From Pseudoduganella lurida (GTDB taxonomy: Bacteria > Pseudomonadota > Gammaproteobacteria > Burkholderiales > Burkholderiaceae_D): a stretch of DNA of 64,000 bases. Shown piece after piece: positions 1-8,886 of this stretch (within the stretch, counting starts at the first letter, position 1; the number at the start of each line of letters is the position of its first letter). A program made the position numbers and the translations under genes. The notes under the pieces were generated by a model that made no database searches, was not told the DNA's origin, and saw only the letters and a list, made by a program, of their open reading frames with translations. The DNA is taken from assembly GCF_007830455.1 (NCBI RefSeq), contig NZ_VLLB01000005.1, positions 425,503 through 489,502 of the forward strand, read 5' to 3'.

Positions 1-200
1 TTGTTCGCGAAGATGCGCGACAGCCGGGTGTCGTTGCGCGTATCGACCAGCATCGGTTCGCCGATCGCGGCCAGCATGCGCTCCGCCGCCGACGCGTAGG
101 TCAGGTGATCCTTCTTGCAAAGCTGGAGATAGTCGGAGAGGGACATCTCCTCTTCCTTGGTGCGCTCGTACCGGGCTGCGTAGTTGTCAAAGATCGTCAT
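1..200 (-). CDS. prkA: PrkA-family serine protein kinase, N-terminal fragment (runs off the left edge)
   Basis: Only the first 66 codons are present; the gene continues leftward out of the window. The visible protein begins MTIFDNYAARYERTKEEEMS and contains the stretches YASAAERMLAAIGEPMLVDT and RLSRIFAN. I recognise these as the conserved N-terminus of PrkA/YeaG, an AAA+-like serine protein kinase usually linked to stress and stationary-phase physiology. The ATG at 198-200 is preceded by AGAGGA at a good distance, which supports this start. The P-loop and kinase region lie outside the window. A sigma70-like promoter lies about 320 bp upstream on the same strand. Identification is by remembered family sequence, not alignment. 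Confidence 0.85.
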   Translation of the reverse strand, partial: MTIFDNYAARYERTKEEEMSLSDYLQLCKKDHLTYASAAERMLAAIGEPMLVDTRNDTRLSRIFAN

Positions 201-1832
<1,632 letters not shown>

Positions 1833-1851
1833 GTCCACCCGCCAAGACATC

Positions 1852-4383
1852 ATGTTCCTGCAAGCTCTCCGCATGACCGCGCGCGACTGGCGCGCCGGCC
1901 AGCTGCGCTTCCTGCTCGTCGCGCTGATCGTGGCCGTGGCCGCGCTGTCCTCGGCCGGCTTCTTCATCGACCGGCTGCGCGCCGGCCTGAATCGCGATGC
2001 GCACCAGCTGCTCGGTGCCGATCTCGTCGTCGGCGGCGACCAGCGCCTGCCGCAGGCCTGGCGCGACGAGGCGGCCAAACGCGGCCTCGTGCTGGCCGAT
2101 ACCGCCGTGTTCCCCAGCATGGTGCAGGCCGGCGAAGGCGACCAGGCGCAGTCGGTGCTGGCCTCACTGAAGGCCGTCAGTCCCGGCTATCCGCTGCGCG
2201 GCCGCGTGAAGGTGACCACCGATCCGGCGCAGGCCGGCGACAGTATCGGCACGCCGGCGGCGGACATTCCGGCACCCGGCACCGTGTGGCTGGACGTGGC
2301 GCTGCTGCGCGCGCTCGATGCGAAGGTGGGCGATGCCGTGCGGCTGGGCGACGCAACGTTCCGCGTCGCCCAGCTGATCGCCTCGGAACCGGACCGCGGC
2401 ACCGGATTCATGTCGTTCGCACCGCGCGCGATGCTGCGCGCGGACGAGCTGCCGGCCACCAATCTCGTGCAGCTCGGCTCGCGCGTGACATACCGCCTGC
2501 TGGCGGCGGGGCAGGGGCCGCAGGGGCGGCAAGCCGTCGAGGACTACTCGGCCTGGCTGCGTGCGCGCATCGATGCCGGTGACTTGCGCAACGTGCGCAT
2601 CGATACGCTGGAAGACGGCCGCCCCGAGATGCGCGCCACGCTGGAACGGGCCGACCGCTTCCTGTCGCTGGTGGGGCTGCTGTCGGCCGTGCTCGCCGCC
2701 GTGGCGGTGGCGATGGCGGCGCGCCGCTTCATGCTGCGCCACCTGGACGCCTGCGCGATGCTGCGCTGCCTGGGCCTGACGCAGAACGAGGTCACGGTCA
2801 TGTACCTCGTCGAATTCCTGCTCGTCGGCCTGGTGGGCAGCCTGCTCGGCGTGCTGATCGGCTTTGCCAGCCACTACGTGCTGCTGGAACTGCTGGGCCG
2901 CCTCGTCTCGGCCGACCTGCCGCCGGCCACCTTCGGTCCGGCGCTGCAGGGCCTCGCGGTCGGCATGCTGCTGCTGGCCGGCTTCGCGCTGCCGCCGATC
3001 CTGCAGCTGCGCAACGTGCCGCACAACCGCGTGATCCGCCGCGAGCAGGCCGCGCCGCAGCCGATGGCGCTGGCCACCTATGGCCTGGGCCTGGTGGCGT
3101 TTGCCGTGCTGCTGCTGTGGCAGGCCGGCGATCCGAAGCTGGCCGGCTGGACGGCGCTGGGCTTCGCCGGCGCGTTCGGCGTGTTCGCGCTGGTGGGCTG
3201 GCTGGGCCTTGCCGCGCTGCGCCGCCTGCGCACCTCGGTGAACCACCAGGCATGGCGCTTTGCCGTCACCTCGCTGGGGCGCCGTCCCGGCGCCACCATC
3301 GTGCAGGTGGTGTCGCTGGCGCTGGGCCTGATGGCGCTGCTGGTGCTGACGATCGTGCGCGAGGACCTGATGACGTCCTGGCGCAGCGCCACGCCGCCGG
3401 ATGCGCCGAACCACTTCATCATCAATATCCAGCCGGACCAGAAGGCCGACATCGCGCGCCGCCTGCGCGAGGGCGGCGTGGCGGAAGCGCCGCTGTACCC
3501 GATGATCCGCGGCCGCCTCACCGCCGTGAATGGCAAGGCCATCACGGCCACCACCTACACGGAAGACCGGGCGCGCGGCCTGGCCGAACGGGAATTCAAC
3601 CTGTCCACGATGGCGGCGCCGCCGGCCCAGAACCGCATCACGGCGGGCCAGTGGTACACGGATGCGCCGGGTACCGCGGAAGCGTCGGTGGAGGAGGGAC
3701 TGGCGAAAACGCTGGGCCTCAAGCTGGGCGACACGATGACCTTCGATATCGCCGGCTCGCCGGTGGCCGCGAAGATCACCAGCCTGCGCAAGCTCGAATG
3801 GGGCTCGATGCGGGTCAACTTCTTCGTCGTCATCAACCCGCGCGCGATGGCGGAAACGCCGCAGACCTGGATCACCGCATTCCACCTGCCGAAGGCCTCC
3901 GTGGCGCTGGCCACCCGGCTGTCGCGCGACTACCCGAACCTGACGGTGGTGGACGTGGGCGGCGTGCTGCGCCAGATCCAGTCGGTGCTGGACCAGGTGA
4001 TCCAGGCGGTGGAATTCCTGTTCACGTTCACGCTCGCTTCCGGCGTGCTGGTGCTGTATGCGGCGCTGATGGGATCGCAGGACGAGCGCACCCGCGAGGC
4101 GGGATTGCTGCGCGCGCTGGGCGCCACCCGCAAGCAGCTGTCGCAGGCGCAGCTGATCGAGTTCGTGCTGGTGGGCGGCCTGGCCGGCCTGCTGGCCGCC
4201 ACCGGCGCCGCCGCGATGGGCTGGGGCCTGGCCACCTTCCAGTTCAAGTTCGACTGGGTGTTCAGCCCCGTCGCCTGGCTGGCCGGCGTGGCCGTCGGCG
4301 CGCTGTGCGCCGTGATCGGCGGCTGGCTCGGGCTGCGCAACGTGCTGCGCCAGCCGCCACTGCAAACGCTGCGCGAGGCCTGA
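1852..4383 (+). CDS. ABC transporter permease, FtsX-like, YbbP type
   Basis: An 843-residue inner-membrane permease. It has an N-terminal transmembrane helix (about residues 18-37), a long periplasmic MacB/PCD-like domain, a cluster of transmembrane helices in the middle, a second periplasmic region, and a C-terminal FtsX block with three helices ending LGLRNVLRQPPLQTLREA. This double-FtsX layout matches YbbP-type proteins, which work with a YbbA-type ATPase, often in lipid or lipoprotein-related transport. No ATPase gene is adjacent here, so the partner must be elsewhere or was separated. I chose the ATG at 1852 because an upstream in-frame ATG would start inside the deaminase gene. Substrate unknown. 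Confidence 0.85.
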   Translation: MFLQALRMTARDWRAGQLRFLLVALIVAVAALSSAGFFIDRLRAGLNRDAHQLLGADLVVGGDQRLPQAWRDEAAKRGLVLADTAVFPSMVQAGEGDQAQSVLASLKAVSPGYPLRGRVKVTTDPAQAGDSIGTPAADIPAPGTVWLDVALLRALDAKVGDAVRLGDATFRVAQLIASEPDRGTGFMSFAPRAMLRADELPATNLVQLGSRVTYRLLAAGQGPQGRQAVEDYSAWLRARIDAGDLRNVRIDTLEDGRPEMRATLERADRFLSLVGLLSAVLAAVAVAMAARRFMLRHLDACAMLRCLGLTQNEVTVMYLVEFLLVGLVGSLLGVLIGFASHYVLLELLGRLVSADLPPATFGPALQGLAVGMLLLAGFALPPILQLRNVPHNRVIRREQAAPQPMALATYGLGLVAFAVLLLWQAGDPKLAGWTALGFAGAFGVFALVGWLGLAALRRLRTSVNHQAWRFAVTSLGRRPGATIVQVVSLALGLMALLVLTIVREDLMTSWRSATPPDAPNHFIINIQPDQKADIARRLREGGVAEAPLYPMIRGRLTAVNGKAITATTYTEDRARGLAEREFNLSTMAAPPAQNRITAGQWYTDAPGTAEASVEEGLAKTLGLKLGDTMTFDIAGSPVAAKITSLRKLEWGSMRVNFFVVINPRAMAETPQTWITAFHLPKASVALATRLSRDYPNLTVVDVGGVLRQIQSVLDQVIQAVEFLFTFTLASGVLVLYAALMGSQDERTREAGLLRALGATRKQLSQAQLIEFVLVGGLAGLLAATGAAAMGWGLATFQFKFDWVFSPVAWLAGVAVGALCAVIGGWLGLRNVLRQPPLQTLREA

Positions 4384-4402
4384 GGCGAAGTCTTGATCGC
4401 CA

Positions 4403-4597
4403 GCGGTTGCGTCACGGGGTCTGACCCACAGCGCCCGGGACATCGCGCCCTGTCGTTGACAATCCCGCGGGTCTGACCCCAGCCCTTCTTCGGAACCATC
4501 GACGCGCATGCGAACTGCTGGGGTCAGACCCGCGGGAACCATCGCAGCCAAGTCAATGGCCGTGGGCGCCGTGGGTCAGACCCCGGTGCGCAAACGC
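4403..4597. repeat. Inverted pair of ~80-bp GGGGTCTGACCC-type repeats
   Basis: Two copies of an ~80-bp sequence face each other (about 4403-4483 and 4517-4597) around a 33-bp centre. The inner arms are an exact 20-bp inverted repeat (4464-4483 and 4517-4536). The outer arms around 4414-4436 and 4564-4586 match with few differences. Each copy carries two GGGTCTGACCC-type palindromes. The layout resembles a REP doublet/BIME. The region lies between the permease (plus) and response regulator (minus), so it sits between convergent genes. Confidence 0.75.
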
Positions 4598-4630
4598 TCT
4601 TTGCAACATCCTGTTCTGCCTTTGATGCGT

Positions 4631-4662
4631 AAAAACGATCCGGCTCTGCCGGTCGTTTTTTT
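4631..4662. terminator. Bidirectional rho-independent terminator
   Basis: The stem AAAACGA-(T)-CCGGC pairs with GCCGG-TCGTTTT around a 3-nt loop. There is a T-run on the plus strand (4656-4662) and an A-run at the left end that gives a T-run on the minus strand. It lies between convergent genes and can serve both the permease and the response regulator. Confidence 0.7.
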
Positions 4663-4705
4663 CTGGCCCCACAAAAAAGCAGGGGTGCACTTTTGTGTGA
4701 GCGAC

Positions 4706-5710
4706 TTACGCCGCCAGCGGCGCATGCCGCGCATTGAGGAACTGTTCGAAGGGCACCGGCGGCGCATCCAGGTACAGCTCGGGAAAATCGAACAGCGCCC
4801 AGTAATACTTCTCGCGCCCCTGGCACACCTGCGGCGCGCGGCAGTGGCGGTGCCATTCGTCGCCCGCCTCGTTGGAGTACATGCCGTCGCCGGCCGTGGG
4901 CGGGAAGAACGGCAGCACGCGCCGTTCGGAGAGCGCCAGCAGCAGCGAGTGGGGCGCATCGCTGTCGCGCGCCACTTCGTACTGGGCGCACATGCCCTGT
5001 TCCGTCTCGATCACCATCAGCTTGCCGCGCCCGTAGCGGTCGAAGAACAGGATGCCGGCCGGGCTGGGATACAGATAGTGCTCGACGAAGCCGTGCTTGC
5101 GGTACAGCTCCTGCACGAGCGTGGCCATCGCCTGGCAGCGCAGGAAGCTGAAGTCGTGCAGCGCCAGCATGTCCGACAACGTTTGCGCGTGGTCGAGGAA
5201 GAAGGCGCGCTGCATGGCACCGATCTCGATCTCCAGCCGGTCCAGCGCATCGTCGTCGCTTTTCTTGATGTAGCGGTCGATCAGCCCGCGATTGAATGCC
5301 TCGACGGCGATCTTCTCGTCGGCCGCGCCGGTGAACAGGATCTTCTTGGTGGGCAGGTGCTGCAGGGCCTGGCAGAACTCGATGCCGTTCATCTGCGGCA
5401 TCGAGTAGTCCACCACCAGCACGGACGGGATCGAGAAGCGCTGGCCCTGTTCGCACACGCGGTGGATGCGGCGCACGTCCACGGCCACGTTCGGCAGGTC
5501 CGGCGCCTGGTTGACGTTATCGAAGTTGACATGCAGCGGCAGGTCGTCGCGCCGGTTGCTTTGCGCGAACCATTCCAGTGCCACGGCCGTGTCGTGGAAG
5601 GTCTTGCTGGGCAACAGCGGGTCGAGCTGGAACGACAGGCTTTTCAGGAACGAGTCGCTGTCGTCGACCAGCACCACGGTGCTGGGATGCGAATAGATCG
5701 GCAGTTTCAT
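4706..5710 (-). CDS. LqsR/JqsR-like response regulator of an alpha-hydroxyketone quorum-sensing pair
   Basis: A 334-residue protein with an N-terminal receiver domain. The acidic pair is D16-D17 (VVLVDDSDSF), the likely phosphoacceptor is D101 (VLVVDYSMPQMNG), and the conserved Lys is K149 or K150 (RYIKKSDDD). The acceptor Asp lies about 45 residues later than in ordinary receivers because of an insertion (about residues 45-90). As I recall, Legionella LqsR has the same layout, with its acceptor near residue 108. No HTH or other standard DNA-binding domain is recognisable in the C-terminal half (residues ~160-334), so output is unclear. Its ATG overlaps the stop of the upstream kinase gene (ATGA), which implies translational coupling and a cognate pair. 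Confidence 0.75.
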   Translation of the reverse strand: MKLPIYSHPSTVVLVDDSDSFLKSLSFQLDPLLPSKTFHDTAVALEWFAQSNRRDDLPLHVNFDNVNQAPDLPNVAVDVRRIHRVCEQGQRFSIPSVLVVDYSMPQMNGIEFCQALQHLPTKKILFTGAADEKIAVEAFNRGLIDRYIKKSDDDALDRLEIEIGAMQRAFFLDHAQTLSDMLALHDFSFLRCQAMATLVQELYRKHGFVEHYLYPSPAGILFFDRYGRGKLMVIETEQGMCAQYEVARDSDAPHSLLLALSERRVLPFFPPTAGDGMYSNEAGDEWHRHCRAPQVCQGREKYYWALFDFPELYLDAPPVPFEQFLNARHAPLAA

Positions 5711-7008
5711 GAGTCACCTGCGGTGGAAATGCGCTGGACCGGGAATTCGAGGATGAAGATGGCGTAGCCGTTTTCGCGCGACACGCAGCGGATGTCGGCC
5801 TTCCACGCCCGCATGATCTGGCGGCACAGCGCCAGGCCCACGCCGGTGCCGTTGTGCGCCGGGTAGGCATAGAAGCGCTGGAAGATCAGCGGCAGACGCC
5901 GCGCCGCGATGCCACAGGCGGTGTCGATGAACAGCAGGCGCGGCATGCGGCGGTCGCCATCGACGACGATGCGCACGCGGCCCTTGCCGGCACGGTGGAT
6001 CGCCTTCAGCGCATTGCGCAGCAGGTTGAGGAGGATCACCACCGTCAGCTCGTACTGCCCGGCGAAGCGGAAATTGGCCTTCACCTGCACGGCCACGGCT
6101 TCGCGCTGTTCCGGGCCCGTGAACGGATAGCGGCGCAGCACGGCATCCACGGCATCGGCCATCGACACGGATTCGAACGGGTCGAGGCGGCGCCGCACGG
6201 CGCTGGACGACATCAGGAACAGGTCGATCAGGTGGTTCATGTGCCGCACTTCGTACTGCACCCGCACCATGGCCTTGCCGATTTCCTCGGGCACGCCGGC
6301 CGGCAACGCCTGCAGCATGCGCGTCAGCCCGCGCACATTGGCATCCATCGCGGCCAGCGGCGTGCGCATCTCGTGCGCCACCGAGCCCAGGCCCTCGCCG
6401 ATGCCGGCCAGCTTTTCCTGTTCCAGCGCCGTGCGCGAGAAGCGCGCCGCGCACAGCAGGCCGATGAGCATCCAGTGCACCGGCAGCTGCTGCAGCACGG
6501 CCTGAGCCAGCAGGATGTGGCCATGGCCCTGGACGATCACGGCAAGGCAGGCCAGCACCGTACCGGCCAGGTAGGCCTGCAGCGCCAGCACGCTGGAGAA
6601 GTGGAACAGCGCCACCAGCATCACGATCAGCAGCTGCACCCAGGCGCCGGCCGCATCGTTCATCAGGAACATGTAGCTGCCGAAGAAGGGCAGCTGGAAG
6701 GCCAGCGCGAACGGCACGTACCATTCGCACCAGTGCATGCCGGTGCGCGCCACCAGGATGCCGGCCACGCCGATGGCCATGCCCAGCAGCCGGGCGGCCA
6801 CGCTTTCGTACACTTGCGGGAACAGCCAGGTGAATAGCGCGAAGAACAGCGGGTGCCACAGCACGCCGAGCCAGCCCAGCACGAAGGCCTGGACGACGGC
6901 GCGTTCGCCGCCGCGGTGGCGCCGCACCAGATTGCCGACGAAGCCGCCGGTCGCGCGTTCGGTTCGATCGTGGTGCATGATAGGAATTGACGCAGAACAA
7001 GCGTGCAT
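5707..7008 (-). CDS. CqsS/LqsS/JqsS-like sensor histidine kinase
   Basis: Membrane kinase of up to 433 residues. The N-terminal half has about six hydrophobic helices carrying WLFPQVYESVAARL and LPFFGSYMFLMND, which match the ligand-binding membrane domain of Vibrio CqsS (WFPQSYENLGLR, LPFFFAFMMLMND). The H-box is SVAHEMRTPLAAMDANVRG with H212. N-box LLNLLRNALKAI, G1 DTACGIAARR and G2 GTGVGLALCRQIM follow. Unlike CqsS there is no C-terminal receiver; that role probably falls to the overlapping downstream gene. No autoinducer synthase (CqsA/LqsA/JqsA) lies in this window. Start is uncertain: ATG 7008 or ATG 6978, neither with a well-placed ribosome binding site. An FNR-like box lies 45-58 bp upstream. 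Confidence 0.8.
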   Translation of the reverse strand: MHACSASIPIMHHDRTERATGGFVGNLVRRHRGGERAVVQAFVLGWLGVLWHPLFFALFTWLFPQVYESVAARLLGMAIGVAGILVARTGMHWCEWYVPFALAFQLPFFGSYMFLMNDAAGAWVQLLIVMLVALFHFSSVLALQAYLAGTVLACLAVIVQGHGHILLAQAVLQQLPVHWMLIGLLCAARFSRTALEQEKLAGIGEGLGSVAHEMRTPLAAMDANVRGLTRMLQALPAGVPEEIGKAMVRVQYEVRHMNHLIDLFLMSSSAVRRRLDPFESVSMADAVDAVLRRYPFTGPEQREAVAVQVKANFRFAGQYELTVVILLNLLRNALKAIHRAGKGRVRIVVDGDRRMPRLLFIDTACGIAARRLPLIFQRFYAYPAHNGTGVGLALCRQIMRAWKADIRCVSRENGYAIFILEFPVQRISTAGDS

Positions 7009-7052
7009 CTTCCTACCAAACCCGGCTATCTTGCGTGGTATCGCTAACGTAA

Positions 7053-7066
7053 TTGATTTAGATCAA
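7053..7066. promoter_or_regulatory. Perfect FNR/Anr-type binding palindrome
   Basis: TTGATTTAGATCAA is an exact TTGAT-N4-ATCAA dyad, the consensus for FNR/Anr/Dnr-type oxygen- or NO-responsive regulators. It lies between the divergent kinase and globin genes, centred about 40 bp before the globin start region and about 51 bp before the first kinase ATG, so it could control either or both. Confidence 0.65.
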
Positions 7067-7090
7067 TCAGTCGGCTTTCAGTGCGATATC

Positions 7091-7489
7091 ATGGGCGCCA
7101 TGACTGAATCACGCACTTTATTCGAGGTTATCGGCGGCGCAGGAAAGCTGCGCGAGATGGTGGACCGCTTCTACGACCTGATGGAACTGGAGCCGGAATT
7201 CGCCGGCCTGCGCGCCCTGCATCCCCCCGCCACGGACGGCTCGCGCGACAAGTTGTACTGGTTCCTCACCGGCTGGATGGGCGGCCCGGACCTGTACCAG
7301 GAACAGTTCGGCCACCCGCGCCTGCGCGCCCGCCACCTGCCGTTCGCCGTGGGTACCAGCGAGCGCGACCAGTGGCTGCGCGCGATGGCGTGGGCGATGG
7401 AAGATGTCGGCATTGCCGAGGACCTGCGCCTGCGGCTGATGCAGTCGTTCTACCAGACGGCCGACTGGATGCGCAACAAGGCGGATTGA
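7091..7489 (+). CDS. Group II truncated haemoglobin
   Basis: About 130 residues, the usual size for a trHb group II (YjbI/GlbO type) haem protein that binds O2 or NO. Supporting features are LFEVIGGAGKLREMVDRFYDLM (B-helix region with the B10 Tyr), the GWMGGPDLYQEQFGHPRLRARHLPF segment with the likely proximal His in RARH, and the Trp-containing DQWLRAMAWAMED helix typical of group II. Two in-frame ATGs (7091, 7100) lack a clear ribosome binding site; the shorter form MTESRTLFEV is equally plausible. The FNR-type box upstream suggests induction at low oxygen or by NO. rmuC begins 10 bp downstream. Confidence 0.88.
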   Translation: MGAMTESRTLFEVIGGAGKLREMVDRFYDLMELEPEFAGLRALHPPATDGSRDKLYWFLTGWMGGPDLYQEQFGHPRLRARHLPFAVGTSERDQWLRAMAWAMEDVGIAEDLRLRLMQSFYQTADWMRNKAD

Positions 7490-7499
7490 GGCCGACGCC

Positions 7500-8771
7500 A
7501 TGGAACTCTACGCATTGCTGGCGCTGGCCATCGCCATTCTCGCCGTGCAGATCGTCATCCTCCTGCGGGGGCAGGGCGGCACCGACGCCACGGCAGCCCA
7601 TGCCGCGCTGGCCGAACGCATCGAGCGGGTGGAGCGCGAAGTGCGCATGCAGCTGCAGGCGACTGCCCAGGCGCAGCGCCAGGAAATGAGCCACACGCTG
7701 GCCCAGTCGCACGCCGCCACCATGCAGGGGCTGGACGCGATGCGCCGCCAGATCGAGGGACTGACCGAATCGAACGCGCGCCGCATGGCCGAAGTGCGCG
7801 TCACGCTGGAGACCCGCATCCGCGACCTGCAGTCCGACAACGGCGCGCGCCTGGAAGAAATGCGCCAGACCGTCGACGAAAAGCTGCATGCCACGCTGGA
7901 GTCGCGGCTGACGGAATCGTTCAAGCAGGTGTCCGACCGCCTGGAGCGCGTGCACCAGGGCCTGGGCGAGATGCAGCAACTGGCGCTGGGCGTGGGCGAC
8001 CTGAAACGCGTGCTGACCAATGTGAAGACGCGCGGCACCTGGGGCGAGGTGCAGCTGGAGATGCTGCTCGAGCAGGTGCTCACGCCGGACCAGTACGCGA
8101 AGAACGTGGAGACCGTCGCCGGCACCAACGCCCGCGTCGAATTCGCGCTGAAGCTGCCCGGCCAGGCGGAAGGGGGGCCGCCGATGTGGATGCCGATCGA
8201 TGCCAAGTTCCCCAAGGAGCAGTACGAGCGCCTGCTGGAAGCGGCCGACCGGGCCGATGCCGATGGCGTGGCGCTGGCCGGCCGCGAGCTGGAACGGGCC
8301 GTGCGCACGGAAGCGAAGACCATCGCCGACAAGTACCTGTGCCCGCCGCAGACGACCGATTTCGCCATCCTGTTCCTGCCCACCGAGGGCCTGTATGCGG
8401 AAGTGATGCGCCGCCCCGGCCTGGCCGACGAGCTGCAGCGCCTGCACCGCATCAGCATCGCCGGTCCGTCGACATTGTCCGCACTGCTGAACAGCCTGCA
8501 GATGGGCTTCCGCACGCTGGCGCTGGAGAAGCGCTCGTCGGAAGTGTGGCAGGTGCTGGGCGCCGTGAAGACGGAGTTCGGCAAGTTCGGCGACGTGCTG
8601 GCCGCCACCAAGATGACGCTGGAGCGCGCCGCCAAGAACATCGAGTCCGCCGAGGTGCGCAGCCGCCAGATGGCAAGGAAGCTCAAGTCCGTCGAGGCGC
8701 TGCCGGCCGACGCGGCGCAGCGGCTGCTGGGCGGCGGCCTCGAACAGGAGCTGGACGTCACGGACAATTAA
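7500..8771 (+). CDS. rmuC: DNA recombination protein RmuC
   Basis: A 423-residue RmuC-family protein. It has one N-terminal membrane helix (about residues 2-22), a long coiled coil (about 35-170), then the conserved nuclease-like core with NVKTRGTWGEVQLEMLLEQVL, WMPIDAKFPKEQYERL and GPSTLSALLNSLQMGFRTLALEK. RmuC limits inversions between short inverted repeats, which is notable in a genome so rich in inverted repeats, although that link is only suggestive. It follows the globin gene closely and probably shares its transcript. The start ATG is immediately before the hydrophobic segment. Confidence 0.93.
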   Translation: MELYALLALAIAILAVQIVILLRGQGGTDATAAHAALAERIERVEREVRMQLQATAQAQRQEMSHTLAQSHAATMQGLDAMRRQIEGLTESNARRMAEVRVTLETRIRDLQSDNGARLEEMRQTVDEKLHATLESRLTESFKQVSDRLERVHQGLGEMQQLALGVGDLKRVLTNVKTRGTWGEVQLEMLLEQVLTPDQYAKNVETVAGTNARVEFALKLPGQAEGGPPMWMPIDAKFPKEQYERLLEAADRADADGVALAGRELERAVRTEAKTIADKYLCPPQTTDFAILFLPTEGLYAEVMRRPGLADELQRLHRISIAGPSTLSALLNSLQMGFRTLALEKRSSEVWQVLGAVKTEFGKFGDVLAATKMTLERAAKNIESAEVRSRQMARKLKSVEALPADAAQRLLGGGLEQELDVTDN

Positions 8772-8778
8772 GCCGTTG

Positions 8779-8811
8779 CCGAGGTCAAGGTCCGGCGGCC
8801 CTTGACCTCGG
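8779..8811. terminator. Hairpin between convergent rmuC and mobA-moeA
   Basis: CCGAGGTCAAG (8779-8789) is perfectly complementary to CTTGACCTCGG (8801-8811), giving an 11-bp stem with an 11-nt loop just after the rmuC stop. There is no T-run on either side, so this is a terminator-like hairpin rather than a proven intrinsic terminator. Confidence 0.45.
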
Positions 8812-8886
8812 AAAGCGCGCATCAACGGGCGGTAGCGCCGGCCTGGATGACGGCGCCGCCGCCCATCCGGACGCGGCGTCCGCTCG

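Noticed and set aside
2164..4551. 795-codon minus-strand reading frame opposite the ABC permease
   Set aside because: Antisense shadow; Gln/Arg/His-rich with no motif, while the plus strand gives a coherent membrane protein.
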